Positions 23,451-33,623 are shown, numbered from the stretch's first letter. The stretch is 36,855 nt of DNA from Nevskia sp. (GCA_031291075.1 JARLJS010000065.1:1-36855), one strand, 5' to 3'. Program-made: numbers and translations. Notes: generated by a model from the sequence alone, not told the origin.

Positions 23451-25265
23451 TCATGCCCGTCCCTCCCGCTGTGCCGCCAGGTAGGCGCGCCAGCCGCCGC
23501 TGGCGGTGATGTCGCGCGCGTCGCGCAGCGCCCAGGGTTCGCAGATGAAGCCCTTCACCTGCCGCCCGTCGGCCAGCTCCAGCGTGCCGATGCCCAGCGG
23601 CGGCGGCACCCCGGCGACGAAGGAGCCGAACGCGGCCAATGGCATGTCCCACAGCTCGACCTGGATCGGCGCTCCATCGCCGGTCTTCACCAGGCCGGGC
23701 TTGGGCGGCACGGTTCCGGCCAGCGCATAGAGGCGGTAGGCGGCGGAGGTGGTGGTGGCTTCCACGAACACCGCCTCCCGCTCGGTCAGCTCGCGGTTGA
23801 GCGGCATTCCCGACAAATGCGCCCCGACCACCGCCAGTCGTACCGCCTCCGCCTGCAGCGGCGGGGGCCCGTCCGCCGCCGCCGGCGGCGCGGAGCGGCC
23901 GGTGGCACCCAGGGTCCACGGCGCCTGCGCCTGCCAGGCGCGGCCGAAGGCGGCCAGGGCCGCGTCGTGCCAGGCCGGCGCGATCATTGTCACGCCGAAC
24001 GGCAGGCCGTCCTCGCGGAAGCCCGCCGGTAGCGCCAGCGCGCACCAGTCGAGCAGGTTGACGAAGTTGGTGTAGGTGCCGAGGCGGCTGTTGAGGCCGA
24101 TCGGGTCCGCCTCCACTTCGGCGATGGTGTAGATGGTGGGCGCGGTGGGCACCAGCAGCGCGTCGACCCGGGCGATCAACTGGTCCGCCACGCGCTTGAG
24201 CGCGGCGCGGCGGTACTCCGCCTTGAATGCCTCGGCGGCGTTGAGGCTGGCGGCGCGGCCGATGATCTCGCGCACCACCGGGTGCACGGCTTCGGCGTGA
24301 TCGCGCAGGAAGCCTTCGATCGCGACATAGCGCTCCGCCACCCAGGGACCGTTGTAGAGCAGCGCCGCGATCTCGTGCAGCACCGAGAAATCCAGCGGCA
24401 CCAGTTCCACCCCCAGGGCCTGCACGGTGCCCAGGGCGGCCTTGAACGCGCGTTCCGACAGCGCGTCGCCGAACCACTGCGGGGTCTGCGGCACGCCCAG
24501 GCGCGCCGGCCGCTGGAATCGCCGGCCGGCGGCCAGCGGCGGCGTGGCGCGCGAATAGGGATCTTCCGCATCGAAGCCCGCCACCTGTTCGAACACGGCG
24601 TAGGCGTCCTCGACCGTCAAGGCGAACACCGAAATGCAATCGAGCGTGCGGCACGCCGGCACCATGCCGCAGGAACTCACCGCCCCGCGCGTCGGCTTTA
24701 GCCCGACGATGTTGTTGAAGCTGGCCGGCACCCGGCCGGAGCCGGCCGTATCGGTGCCCAGCGCGAACGGCACGATGCCGCGCGCCACCACCGAGGCCGA
24801 GCCGGAACTGGAGCCGCCGCCGACGAAACGCTCGTCGAAGGCGTTAGGCACGGCACCGTACGGCGAGCGCATACCGACCAGGCCGGTGGCGAACTGGTCG
24901 AGGTTGGTCTTGCCGATCACGATCGCCCCGGCCTCGGTCAGCCGCTGCACCGCGGCCGCCGCCCGCTGCGGCAGGTAGGCGAACTCAGGGCAGGCCGCCG
25001 TGGTGGGGACGCCGGCGACGTCGATGTTGTCCTTTACCGCGAACGGAATGCCGTACAGCGGCAGGCGGGCGAAGTCGCCGCCGGCCGCAGCCAGGGCCTG
25101 TTCGACACGCCCGGCCTGCGCCCGCAGCTCCGCCGCCGGGAACAGCCGGATCCAGGCCGGATCGTCGCGTTCCAGACCGGCGGCGAGCGCTTCCATCGCG
25201 GCGGCTGGCCGCAGCTGTCCGCCCAGGTAGGCGGCGCGCCACTCGCTGAGAGTCTGCCCTTTCAT
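23451..25265 (-). CDS. atzF: Allophanate hydrolase (amidase-signature family)
   Basis: A 604-residue protein with its ATG at 25265. It hydrolyses allophanate to ammonia and CO2, the shared last step for biuret and urea. The amidase triad is Lys78 (FAVKDNID), Ser152 (GGGSSSGSA) and nucleophile Ser176 (DTAGSGRVP). The spacings (74 and 24) equal those I recall for Pseudomonas AtzF (K91, S165, S189). The C-terminal ~150 residues (LTEREAVFVEATTTSAAYRLYAL...FGSFVAGVPPPLGIGTLELADG) form the extra AtzF domain. It is the first gene of the minus-strand operon, under a sigma-54 promoter, palindrome and NtrC sites. 97 bp separate it from uca. Confidence 0.93.
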   Translation of the reverse strand: MKGQTLSEWRAAYLGGQLRPAAAMEALAAGLERDDPAWIRLFPAAELRAQAGRVEQALAAAGGDFARLPLYGIPFAVKDNIDVAGVPTTAACPEFAYLPQRAAAAVQRLTEAGAIVIGKTNLDQFATGLVGMRSPYGAVPNAFDERFVGGGSSSGSASVVARGIVPFALGTDTAGSGRVPASFNNIVGLKPTRGAVSSCGMVPACRTLDCISVFALTVEDAYAVFEQVAGFDAEDPYSRATPPLAAGRRFQRPARLGVPQTPQWFGDALSERAFKAALGTVQALGVELVPLDFSVLHEIAALLYNGPWVAERYVAIEGFLRDHAEAVHPVVREIIGRAASLNAAEAFKAEYRRAALKRVADQLIARVDALLVPTAPTIYTIAEVEADPIGLNSRLGTYTNFVNLLDWCALALPAGFREDGLPFGVTMIAPAWHDAALAAFGRAWQAQAPWTLGATGRSAPPAAADGPPPLQAEAVRLAVVGAHLSGMPLNRELTEREAVFVEATTTSAAYRLYALAGTVPPKPGLVKTGDGAPIQVELWDMPLAAFGSFVAGVPPPLGIGTLELADGRQVKGFICEPWALRDARDITASGGWRAYLAAQREGRA

Positions 25266-25280
25266 CGGCTGGAATACCCA

Positions 25281-25292
25281 CTTGTATACAAG
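25281..25292 (-). promoter_or_regulatory. Palindromic operator CTTGTATACAAG (copy 3)
   Basis: A perfect 12-bp palindrome identical to copy 1, 16 bases downstream of the -12 C of the atzF sigma-54 promoter and 15 bases before the atzF start codon. It lies just after the predicted transcription start, a typical repressor roadblock position. Confidence 0.82.
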
Positions 25293-25307
25293 ATGAAATA
25301 CTTCAAT

Positions 25308-25322
25308 GCATAGGCCGTGCCA
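25308..25322 (-). promoter_or_regulatory. Sigma-54 promoter of the atzF-uca-urt operon
   Basis: On the minus strand TGGCAC-GGCCT-ATGC has the invariant GG and GC at correct spacing, with one deviation from TTGC. The predicted start is near 25297. It reads toward atzF. Confidence 0.8.
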
Positions 25323-25410
25323 ACTGAAGGGAACGGCCCCGCATTCAAGGGGCTACGCGGGAAGGGAGCGGATACCGGGGCGCGGGAGAGCCGTGCCTCA
25401 GGCGGTGCAA

Positions 25411-25425
25411 GCACCAGGAACGTGC
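25411..25425 (-). promoter_or_regulatory. NtrC-type enhancer site 1 upstream of atzF
   Basis: On the minus strand GCAC-GTTCC-TGGTGC is an exact match to the enteric NtrC consensus GCAC-N5-TGGTGC. It is centred about 120 bp upstream of the predicted start, a normal enhancer distance. Confidence 0.75.
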
Positions 25426-25452
25426 CGCCAGCGAGCGCGATGCGTGCTCCAG

Positions 25453-25467
25453 GCACCAACTTGGCGC
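25453..25467 (-). promoter_or_regulatory. NtrC-type enhancer site 2 upstream of atzF
   Basis: GCGC-CAAGT-TGGTGC has one mismatch to the consensus. Its centre is 42 bp from site 1, four helical turns, so both would face the same side of the DNA as in the classic paired NtrC sites. Apart from these regulatory sites, the 25266-25584 gap holds nothing I recognise. I looked for a ykkC guanidine riboswitch and saw none. Confidence 0.68.
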
Positions 25468-25584
25468 GGGGTCAGCTCCGCGAAAACAGGCACGCCGTCA
25501 ACGGCAGCGGGGGCCCCGTTCGTTGCAGAGTGGGGAAATGGTGGAACGGTGCGGCGACGCCGGCGTCATCCCGCCGGCTCTGCC

Positions 25585-25812
25585 TCAATCGCCGCTGAAG
25601 CGGATGCCCTCGAAGCAGCAGTCGATTTCCGCCTCGGCGGCAAGCCAGTCGTCGAGTTCGCCGCCGGGCGCGAAACCGCGTGCGGCGGCGCGGCGGAAGG
25701 CGGCCTGCTTGATCAGTTCGTGGCGCGACAAGGCGTGACGGGCATCGCCGGAAGCAATGCTTCTTTCGGCGATGCTGAAGTCTGCTTCATTCATGGCAGG
25801 AATTCCGGTCAT
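25585..25812 (-). CDS. Small DUF2934-like protein
   Basis: 75 residues from the ATG at 25812 (another ATG is at 25794). The segment RHELIKQAAFRRAAARGFAPGGELDDWLAAEAEID matches the DUF2934 pattern (helix with I-x2-x-A-Y/F, a short G/P loop, then D-D/E-W-L-x-A-E-x-E). It is a cytoplasmic helical protein of unknown function. It ends about 120 bp upstream of the NtrC sites of the atzF operon, on the same strand. No link to nitrogen metabolism is implied. Confidence 0.7.
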   Translation of the reverse strand: MTGIPAMNEADFSIAERSIASGDARHALSRHELIKQAAFRRAAARGFAPGGELDDWLAAEAEIDCCFEGIRFSGD

Positions 25813-26098
25813 GCGCACAAATTACCCAGTGGCTGATAGTGACTCCGCCGCCGGACGACTGCAAGTGTCGCCGCGGCCGGCAGCTTCCGCCGCGGCCGCC
25901 GCCGCCTCAAACCGCACGGCAGCCTGTCGGCACCGGCAGTCGCCGCCCTTCCCAACCACCGGCCAAATCGACCGATAAAGCTTGCGCCGGGCGGCTCCCG
26001 TGGGTTTTGCCGACCGTCATTCGATTGTGGTCCCGGATGATTGTCGGCGGTCCCGTTCCGGAGTCGAAAGCAAGTCCATCACTGCGCGAGGGAATCGG

Positions 26099-27895
26099 GT
26101 GAATGCAGCACAGCGGCCAGCCGCGGCCGACGCCGCCGAAGAAGGCGCCGCAGCCGGCCTCCGGCCGCGGGTGCTGTGCGTAGACGACGAGCGCAGCGTT
26201 CTCGACGGGCTGGGCCGCGTGCTGCGCCGCCATTGCCAGGTCCTGGTGGCGACAAGCGGCGCCGAAGGCCTGAACATCCTGCAGAGCGAGCCGGACATCG
26301 CGGTGGTGGTGTCCGACATGCGCATGCCCGAGATGGACGGCGCCACCTTCCTCAGCCGCGCGCGGGAGATCACCCCCGACGCCGTGCGTATCCTGTTGAC
26401 CGGGCAGACCGACATCGGCTCGGCGACCGCCGCGATCAACCAGGGGCAGATCTTCCGCTTTCTGCTCAAGCCTTGCCCACCGCCCCAGCTGATCGAGGCG
26501 ATCGCGACAGCCGCCGCGCAATACCGCCTGGTCAAGGAGCAGCGCGCCGCGCTGGAGCGGCAGTCGGCGGAGCTCACCAGCCGCACCGGCGAGCTCGAAT
26601 CGCTGCGCAACTATGACGCGCTGACCGGCCTGGCCAACCGCCACCTGTTCCTGCAGCGGCTGGGCGCGCAGATGGGCGACGTCGGCCCGTCCGGGCAAGT
26701 GTGCGTGCTGGTGCTGGACATCGAACGCTTCAAATATCTCAACGACAGCCTCGGGCGGACGGCCGGCGACGAGATCCTCCGCGGTGTCGCCAAGTCGCTG
26801 CGGCAGATGCCGGTGGAAGCCCAGCACATGGGGCGCATGAGCGGCTCCTGCTTCGCCATGGCGATCCGTGGCACCGCACATGGCGATGCGCTGAACCTGG
26901 CGCGGCAGATCGTCGCCCTCGACCTGCTGGAATCGCCCCTGCACGTGGCCGGCCGCACGCTGCAGCTTGCGCCGCGCTACGGCCTGGCGATGTTTCCGGA
27001 CGACGGCGGCGACGCCGAGAGCCTGCTGCGCAAGGCCGAGTCGGCCATGAAGAGCGCCGCGGCGGACGGCGAGCGCCTGCGGCTGTACAGCCCGGAGCTG
27101 GAAACCGCCAATGCGCACCGTATCCGGCTCGAGGAATACCTGCGCCGCGCCGTGGCGGCGGAGCAGCTCCACCTGCAGTATCAGCCCAAAGTCGATCTGC
27201 TGACCGGCACTATCTGCGGCGCCGAGGCACTGCTGCGCTGGAACTGCCCGGAACTGGGCCCGATCTCGCCGGTGGAGTTCGTGCCGTTGTTGGAGGAAAC
27301 CGGCCTGATCCACCAGGCCGGCCTGTGGAGCCTGCGCCGGGCGGCGGCGGACTTCCGCGGCTGGGCCGCCGCCGGACTGGTGCCGCCGCCGGTGGCTGTG
27401 AACGTCACCACGCCCCAGTTGCGCGAACCCGGCTTCGTCGATCTGGTGCGCGAGGCGGTGTGCCATGGCAGCGATCGTGCCCACGGCATTTCGCTGGAGA
27501 TCACCGAATCGACCCTGATGGAGGACACCGAGGACGCGGTGCAGAAGCTCAAGTACCTCGGCGAAATGGGCATCCGCACCGCGATCGACGACTTCGGCAC
27601 CGGCTACTCCTCCCTCGCCTACCTTGCCACCCTGCCGGTGGCGGCGGTCAAGGTGGACCGTTCGTTCGTCGCGCGCATGCGCAGCGGCAGCGACGCGATC
27701 ATGTCCGGCGTGGTGTCGCTGGCCCATTCGCTAGGCCTCAGGGTGGTCGCCGAAGGGGTCGAATCACGCGAACAGGTGGAATTCCTGCGGCAGCTGCGCT
27801 GCAACGAAATGCAGGGCTTCCTGTTCAGTCCGGCCGTTCCGGCGGCGGAATTCGCCGCCATGTTGCAGCAGGGCAAGAGCCTGCTGGTCGACTAG
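26099..27895 (+). CDS. Response regulator with degenerate GGDEF and intact EAL domain
   Basis: 598 residues. The GTG at 26099 is chosen for the GAGGGA eight bases before it. The REC domain (about residues 23-140) has phospho-acceptor Asp73 (VVSDMRMPEMDG), with DD at 29-30 and Lys in LLKP. The GGDEF domain (about 170-335) begins NYDALTGLANR, but its active-site loop reads SGSCF at 248-252 in place of GGDEF, so it should not make c-di-GMP. The EAL domain (about 345-590) keeps EALLRW, the ITES acidic residues, DDFGTGYSSL, KVDRSFV, EGVE and QGFLFSP, so it should be an active c-di-GMP phosphodiesterase. The dead GGDEF may bind GTP or act as an allosteric part. Confidence 0.9.
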   Translation: MNAAQRPAAADAAEEGAAAGLRPRVLCVDDERSVLDGLGRVLRRHCQVLVATSGAEGLNILQSEPDIAVVVSDMRMPEMDGATFLSRAREITPDAVRILLTGQTDIGSATAAINQGQIFRFLLKPCPPPQLIEAIATAAAQYRLVKEQRAALERQSAELTSRTGELESLRNYDALTGLANRHLFLQRLGAQMGDVGPSGQVCVLVLDIERFKYLNDSLGRTAGDEILRGVAKSLRQMPVEAQHMGRMSGSCFAMAIRGTAHGDALNLARQIVALDLLESPLHVAGRTLQLAPRYGLAMFPDDGGDAESLLRKAESAMKSAAADGERLRLYSPELETANAHRIRLEEYLRRAVAAEQLHLQYQPKVDLLTGTICGAEALLRWNCPELGPISPVEFVPLLEETGLIHQAGLWSLRRAAADFRGWAAAGLVPPPVAVNVTTPQLREPGFVDLVREAVCHGSDRAHGISLEITESTLMEDTEDAVQKLKYLGEMGIRTAIDDFGTGYSSLAYLATLPVAAVKVDRSFVARMRSGSDAIMSGVVSLAHSLGLRVVAEGVESREQVEFLRQLRCNEMQGFLFSPAVPAAEFAAMLQQGKSLLVD

Positions 27896-28049
27896 GCCAC
27901 AGCCCCGACCGCACCGCGCACCGGCCACATCCTACCAGCCATCGTTTGTCGCCCTTCAGTCCCGGCGGGGGCTGCCGCTGTAAGTGCGGGGTAGTGCATG
28001 CGCGACGCTATGGCGCGGCAGCTGCGGCATACGGAGGGGAACAAACGCA

Positions 28050-29617
<1,568 letters not shown>

Positions 29618-29621
<4 letters not shown>

Positions 29622-30814
29622 TCCGGGTGCTGTTCGTCGACGACGAAGCCGCGGTTCTCACAGGCCTGCGCAACTCGCTGCGCAAGCAGCGCGGCGAATG
29701 GGACATGGTGTTCGTGGACAGCGGCGAGCGGGCGCTGGAGGAACTGGCGAAGAATCCGTTCGACCTGGTGGTGACCGACATGCGCATGCCGCAGATGGAC
29801 GGCGCGCAGCTGCTGGCCCGGGTCAAGGTGCAGTATCCGGCCACCGGACGCATCGTACTGTCCGGCCACGCCGAGCAGGCGGCCATCATCCGCACCCTGC
29901 CGGTGGCGCACCAGTTCCTGACCAAGCCCTGCGAGCCGGAGCACCTGCGCCAGGTGATCGAGCGGGTCTGCAGCCTCAACGCCCTGATGCACGAGCAGGC
30001 CGTGCGGCAGATCATCGGCTCGGTGGACAAGCTGCCGTCGGTGCCGGCCACCTATTCCGCCCTCAACCGCGCCATGGCCAAGGCCGACATCAACATGTCC
30101 GAGGTGGCGCGCATCGTCGAGCAGGACCCGGCGATCTGCGTCAAGCTGCTGCAGCTCGTCAATTCCGCCTACTTCGGCCTGGGCCGGCAGATGACCTCGA
30201 TCCTGCAGGCCGTGACCTACCTCGGCATGGAGCTGCTCCGGTCGCTGGTGCTCAGCGTCAACATCTTCGCCACCCTCGACCAGAGCCGCCTGGGCGGGCT
30301 CAACCTGGAGGAGATCCAGCAGCGCTCGCTGCAAATGGGGCGCTTGATGCGCCGCTTCCTGGCCGACACCAGGCTGGTCGAGGAAGCCTTCACCACCGCC
30401 CTGGTGCACGACGTCGGCCGCATCGTACTGGCGCTCGGCCTCGGCGAGCGCTACGCCGCGGTGATGGAGCGCGCGCACGCCGAAGGCGTGCCCAGCCACC
30501 TGGTGGAGAAGCAAGTCCTCGGCGCCTCGCACGCCGAGATCGGCGCCTACCTGCTCGGCGTCTGGGGCCTGCCGTTCCAGGTGGTGGAAGCGGTGGCCTA
30601 TCACCATCGTCCCGGCGACATGCCGCTGCGCGACGAAGGCCTGTTGCTGGGTGCGCTGCATGCGGCCGATGTGCTGGTGCCCTGCGTCGGCGCTACCGTT
30701 ACGGACGAGGGCGGTGGCCTCGATCGCGAGTTCCTGGAGCGAGCCGGATGCCTGGAACAGATGCCACGGTGGCAGGAGATTGCGGCAGAGGAACTGGGTG
30801 GCGTGAAGCACTGA
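29618..30814 (+). CDS. REC-HDOD response regulator
   Basis: 398 residues with the start overlapping the kinase stop by four bases. The REC domain (about 1-120) has DDE at 8-10, Asp54 in VVTDMRMPQMDG, and Lys in FLTKPC. The HDOD domain (about 140-340) has KLPSVPATYSALNRAMAKADINMSEVARIVEQDP-like text, LLQLVNSAYFGL and LVHDVGRIVLAL, then AYHHRP. It has no DNA-binding domain, so output is probably through protein contacts or c-di-GMP signalling. With the kinase and the upstream REC-GGDEF-EAL gene it forms a likely signalling module. Confidence 0.9.
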
Positions 30815-30849
30815 GTCGCGGCAGCTGCGAGCATTTGTGCGCCAACACT

Positions 30850-32361
30850 GTGACCACTTCCGCTTACGCGCTGCCTCCGGGCACCCCCATCTCCGCCACC
30901 ATTTACGCCGGCAGCGGCTCCATGCAGGCGAATGCGCACTACTGGGCCGTCGCCCAGCTCCTCACCAACGTGGACAGCTACACCGATAGCGCCAGCTGCG
31001 CCGACAGCGGCAGCTGGCGCATCCTGACCGGCACCACCAAGGCCGCCTACACCGACGGCATGGGCACCACCATCCCGTCTGGCACCAACATCGCTTACAT
31101 GCTGAGCTTCGCCGGCGGCACATTCGCCAACGCGATCGGCGCCATCGCCAACGCGAGCACTTTGGGCTACCCGCCGCAAAGCGCCATCGACGGCAGCACT
31201 GTCACGTGCGCCAGCAGCAACGGCAGCCCGACCCGCGTCCTGGGCAGCTTCGGCACGATCACCGCCATCCCGGATTTCGGAACCTCGGATGAGGAAGTGG
31301 CCCTGTTCAATAACACGACCAACGTTCCCGGCAGCTACACCACCTCGGGCACCAAGTCGGTGTTCCACGCGGGCACCCCGCTGACCGACGCCCAGGTGGG
31401 CAACCTGAGCACCGCCGCTCTCTATACCAACCTGATGGGTCTCGCGGTGACCAATGCGCTGTACTCTGGCACCCACCCGAAGACCAGTTTCAGCAGGCAG
31501 GAAATCACCGGGATTCTGACCGGCAACATCACCAACTGGAGCCAGCTGTATGCCAACGACGGCACCCTGCTGCCGAACCAAAAGCTGATCCTGCTGGATC
31601 GCGCTCCAGGTTCCGGCACCAAGGCGGCGATGAACGTCTACTTCCTGCTGAACCCGACTGCCAGCGGTGTCGGCGCCCAGTGGATCCCCGAGAACGAGAA
31701 GGCGGTCGGCGGTGGCCCCACCCCGGCCGGCCTGTCGTCGCCGGTGCCGTCCTCGAACTGCAGCAGCAGCGTGCCGTCGGCTTACATCGACTTCAACGAG
31801 AGCAGCTCCACCACCCTGTTCCAGGACCTGGAGAACCTGAACACCGCGAACTGCCTCGCCATCGGCATCCTGGGCCTGGAATTCGCTCCGGAACTCGAGC
31901 TGGGTGGCATGAACCCCGCCACCGGGGTCGCGAACTACCAGTTCGCGAAGATCAACGGCGTCGACCCCTACGCGCGCTTCACCACCGGCGCGCACGTCTA
32001 TGCAACGTACGCCAACGAGCTGAACGGCAGCTATGACCTGATGTTCACCAACTCGTTCAACTACCGCACCGGCCTGGTCAACGGCGTGGGTCACTACCTG
32101 GGCGACGGGTCGTACAACAGCGTGTTCATCAACACGATGATGAGCCAGCTGGGCAACGGCGCCATCCCCGGCGGTGTGAGCGGCCAGTATCCCGCCGGCG
32201 TGCCGGGCATCCTGCTGGATCCCGCCGTTTCGGGCGCCGCGGGCCGGTGCGTGACGCCCGGCTCGCGTTTTCTCGACTCGCAGCACCCGCCGGAACTGGT
32301 CGGCACCTTCAACTCGGTGGCGGGCGTCACCGTTCCTGCTTGCAACGACCAGCTGCGGTAA
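30850..32361 (+). CDS. PstS-like periplasmic-binding-fold protein, 5'-truncated
   Basis: The open frame runs on from inside the preceding gene, so the start is not defined. The GTG at 30850 gives 503 residues. The first residues, TTSAYA followed by LPPGTP, look like the end of a signal peptide whose first ~17 residues are missing. No signal-like sequence was found in other frames back to 30700. The chain has PstS features: YAGSGSMQANAHYW near the start, 'SRQEITGILTGNITNWSQL', LLDRAPGSGTKAAMNVYF, and repeated Asn/Ser/Thr-rich loops. Without a signal it could not reach the periplasm, so it is either decayed by deletion or misassembled here. The exosortase gene follows after 46 bp. Confidence 0.65.
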   Translation: MTTSAYALPPGTPISATIYAGSGSMQANAHYWAVAQLLTNVDSYTDSASCADSGSWRILTGTTKAAYTDGMGTTIPSGTNIAYMLSFAGGTFANAIGAIANASTLGYPPQSAIDGSTVTCASSNGSPTRVLGSFGTITAIPDFGTSDEEVALFNNTTNVPGSYTTSGTKSVFHAGTPLTDAQVGNLSTAALYTNLMGLAVTNALYSGTHPKTSFSRQEITGILTGNITNWSQLYANDGTLLPNQKLILLDRAPGSGTKAAMNVYFLLNPTASGVGAQWIPENEKAVGGGPTPAGLSSPVPSSNCSSSVPSAYIDFNESSSTTLFQDLENLNTANCLAIGILGLEFAPELELGGMNPATGVANYQFAKINGVDPYARFTTGAHVYATYANELNGSYDLMFTNSFNYRTGLVNGVGHYLGDGSYNSVFINTMMSQLGNGAIPGGVSGQYPAGVPGILLDPAVSGAAGRCVTPGSRFLDSQHPPELVGTFNSVAGVTVPACNDQLR

Positions 32362-32367
32362 GCCATC

Positions 32368-32388
32368 GCCGGTTCGGCAGAAACCGGC
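32368..32388 (+). terminator. Hairpin after the PstS-like gene
   Basis: GCCGGTT and AACCGGC form a 7-bp stem with a 7-base loop between the PstS-like gene and the exosortase gene. There is no T tract, so it may be a processing or attenuation hairpin rather than a strong terminator. Confidence 0.35.
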
Positions 32389-32407
32389 ATGATGCGTCCC
32401 GGATGCA

Positions 32408-32917
32408 ATGAAGACTCGCACCCTTTCAAGCGAACGTTCCTTGAACTGGACGTTCGCGCTGGTGTTCGCAACGACCTACATCGTGCTGTACGTCGCGTAC
32501 TCCTTGATCCCGGACAGCTGGTTGGCTGATTTCGTCTACAACATCGGGATCGTTGGGCCGGCCAAGGTCGTTGTCAATGGGCTCGCCCCCACCGAGCACA
32601 CGGTGGGCGTGCACAACCGTCTGGAATCCGCGCGGGCGACGCTGAGTATCGTGCGCGGCTGTGACGGCTCGGGTGTGATCTTTCTGCTCATCGCGGCGAT
32701 CGTCGCATACCGCTCATCCTGGAAGCGTACCCTGCTCGGGCTGCTTGGCGCTGTGATGCTGATCTCCCTGCTGAACCTGATCCGCATCGTGGTGCTGTAC
32801 TTCATCCAGGCATACCACGCGCCCTGGTTCGAATCGATGCATGTGTATTTCATCCCGACCGCGACGATACTGCTCGGCACTCTTTACTTCGCGCTCTGGA
32901 CCGCGCGCGTGGCATGA
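32408..32917 (+). CDS. Small exosortase-family transpeptidase (XrtH/XrtM-like)
   Basis: A 169-residue membrane protein starting at the ATG at 32408. It has the exosortase triad Cys85 (IVRGCDGSGV), Arg126 (LLNLIRIVVLYF) and His145 (ESMHVYFIP), set in hydrophobic helices (about 16-34, 88-101, 107-133, 147-165). Exosortases cut a C-terminal sorting helix (PEP-CTERM or IPTL-CTERM type) and transfer the protein to a surface acceptor. The short length and the NxxRI...H-x-Y layout recall the XrtH and XrtM groups, but I cannot decide between them. No protein with a visible sorting signal is in the window. Confidence 0.8.
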   Translation: MKTRTLSSERSLNWTFALVFATTYIVLYVAYSLIPDSWLADFVYNIGIVGPAKVVVNGLAPTEHTVGVHNRLESARATLSIVRGCDGSGVIFLLIAAIVAYRSSWKRTLLGLLGAVMLISLLNLIRIVVLYFIQAYHAPWFESMHVYFIPTATILLGTLYFALWTARVA

Positions 32918-33570
32918 CCCCAGCCCGCCTGCTCAGGATTTGCCGGCGTGCGATCCTGGTGTGGTGCCTGCTGTCCGGTGCCGGCTTTTTCCTCGTGCGT
33001 CCACTCGCAGCCGCATTGCTGCCCGCGATGGGGTGGATGATCAACCACATGCAGTCCGATTTCCGGGCTCAGCTCCTGGTCGAGGACTTCAAGGGCAGCC
33101 CCATGATCATGATGCCCTGCGTCACGACCCGGGCGATCGCCCTGGCCTCGGGCGGGTTCGCTGCGCCCGACAGCTCTTTCGATGGCGGGGGCGTGGACGC
33201 GGTGCATGCGCTGGTGCCGATCGTGATATTCCTGGTTGCGGTGATCAGCTGGCCCGTCAGGGGTTGGCACGAAATGCTCGGGCGTGCTCTGGGCTCGATG
33301 GTGCTGCTTCCGCCTCTCGTCGCTATGACAACCGTGCTGCTGTTCGTCGGGCGGGTCGAGGGACTTCTTCATCGTCTAACGACGGGCGTGGCTCCGTCAC
33401 AGCGAAGCGCCCTTCTGCAGTCCTACGTGTTCATGGAAGAAGGGGGACGCTGGCTGGTTCCACTGGTCGCGGCGATGTTGTGCATTGGCATCGGCGCAAA
33501 GCTGTTCGGCCGGGGCAGGGCTTCCTCCCCCACCGGAGCGACCCCTGAACCCGGATTGCCGGCACCTTGA
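32914..33570 (+). CDS. Membrane protein paired with the exosortase
   Basis: 218 residues. The ATG overlaps the exosortase stop (ATGA). An N-terminal membrane helix (about 12-37) is followed by a roughly 70-residue, probably periplasmic region (QSDFRAQLLVEDFKGSPMIMMPCVTTRA). Three more helices follow (about 95-112, 122-145, 175-195), and the tail is Pro/Gly-rich. Tight coupling implies joint function with the exosortase, as for known exosortase-associated membrane proteins. No catalytic motif is recognised. Confidence 0.65.
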   Translation: MTPARLLRICRRAILVWCLLSGAGFFLVRPLAAALLPAMGWMINHMQSDFRAQLLVEDFKGSPMIMMPCVTTRAIALASGGFAAPDSSFDGGGVDAVHALVPIVIFLVAVISWPVRGWHEMLGRALGSMVLLPPLVAMTTVLLFVGRVEGLLHRLTTGVAPSQRSALLQSYVFMEEGGRWLVPLVAAMLCIGIGAKLFGRGRASSPTGATPEPGLPAP

Positions 33571-33623
33571 CGATGTGATTTCCTGGCCGTATGACAGCAG
33601 TGCCCGCGTAATCACTGGGCACC

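Noticed and set aside
25266-25584. Possible ykkC/guanidine riboswitch upstream of atzF
   Set aside because: I see none of the conserved ykkC sequence blocks. The leader after the predicted sigma-54 start is only about 30 bases, too short for the element.
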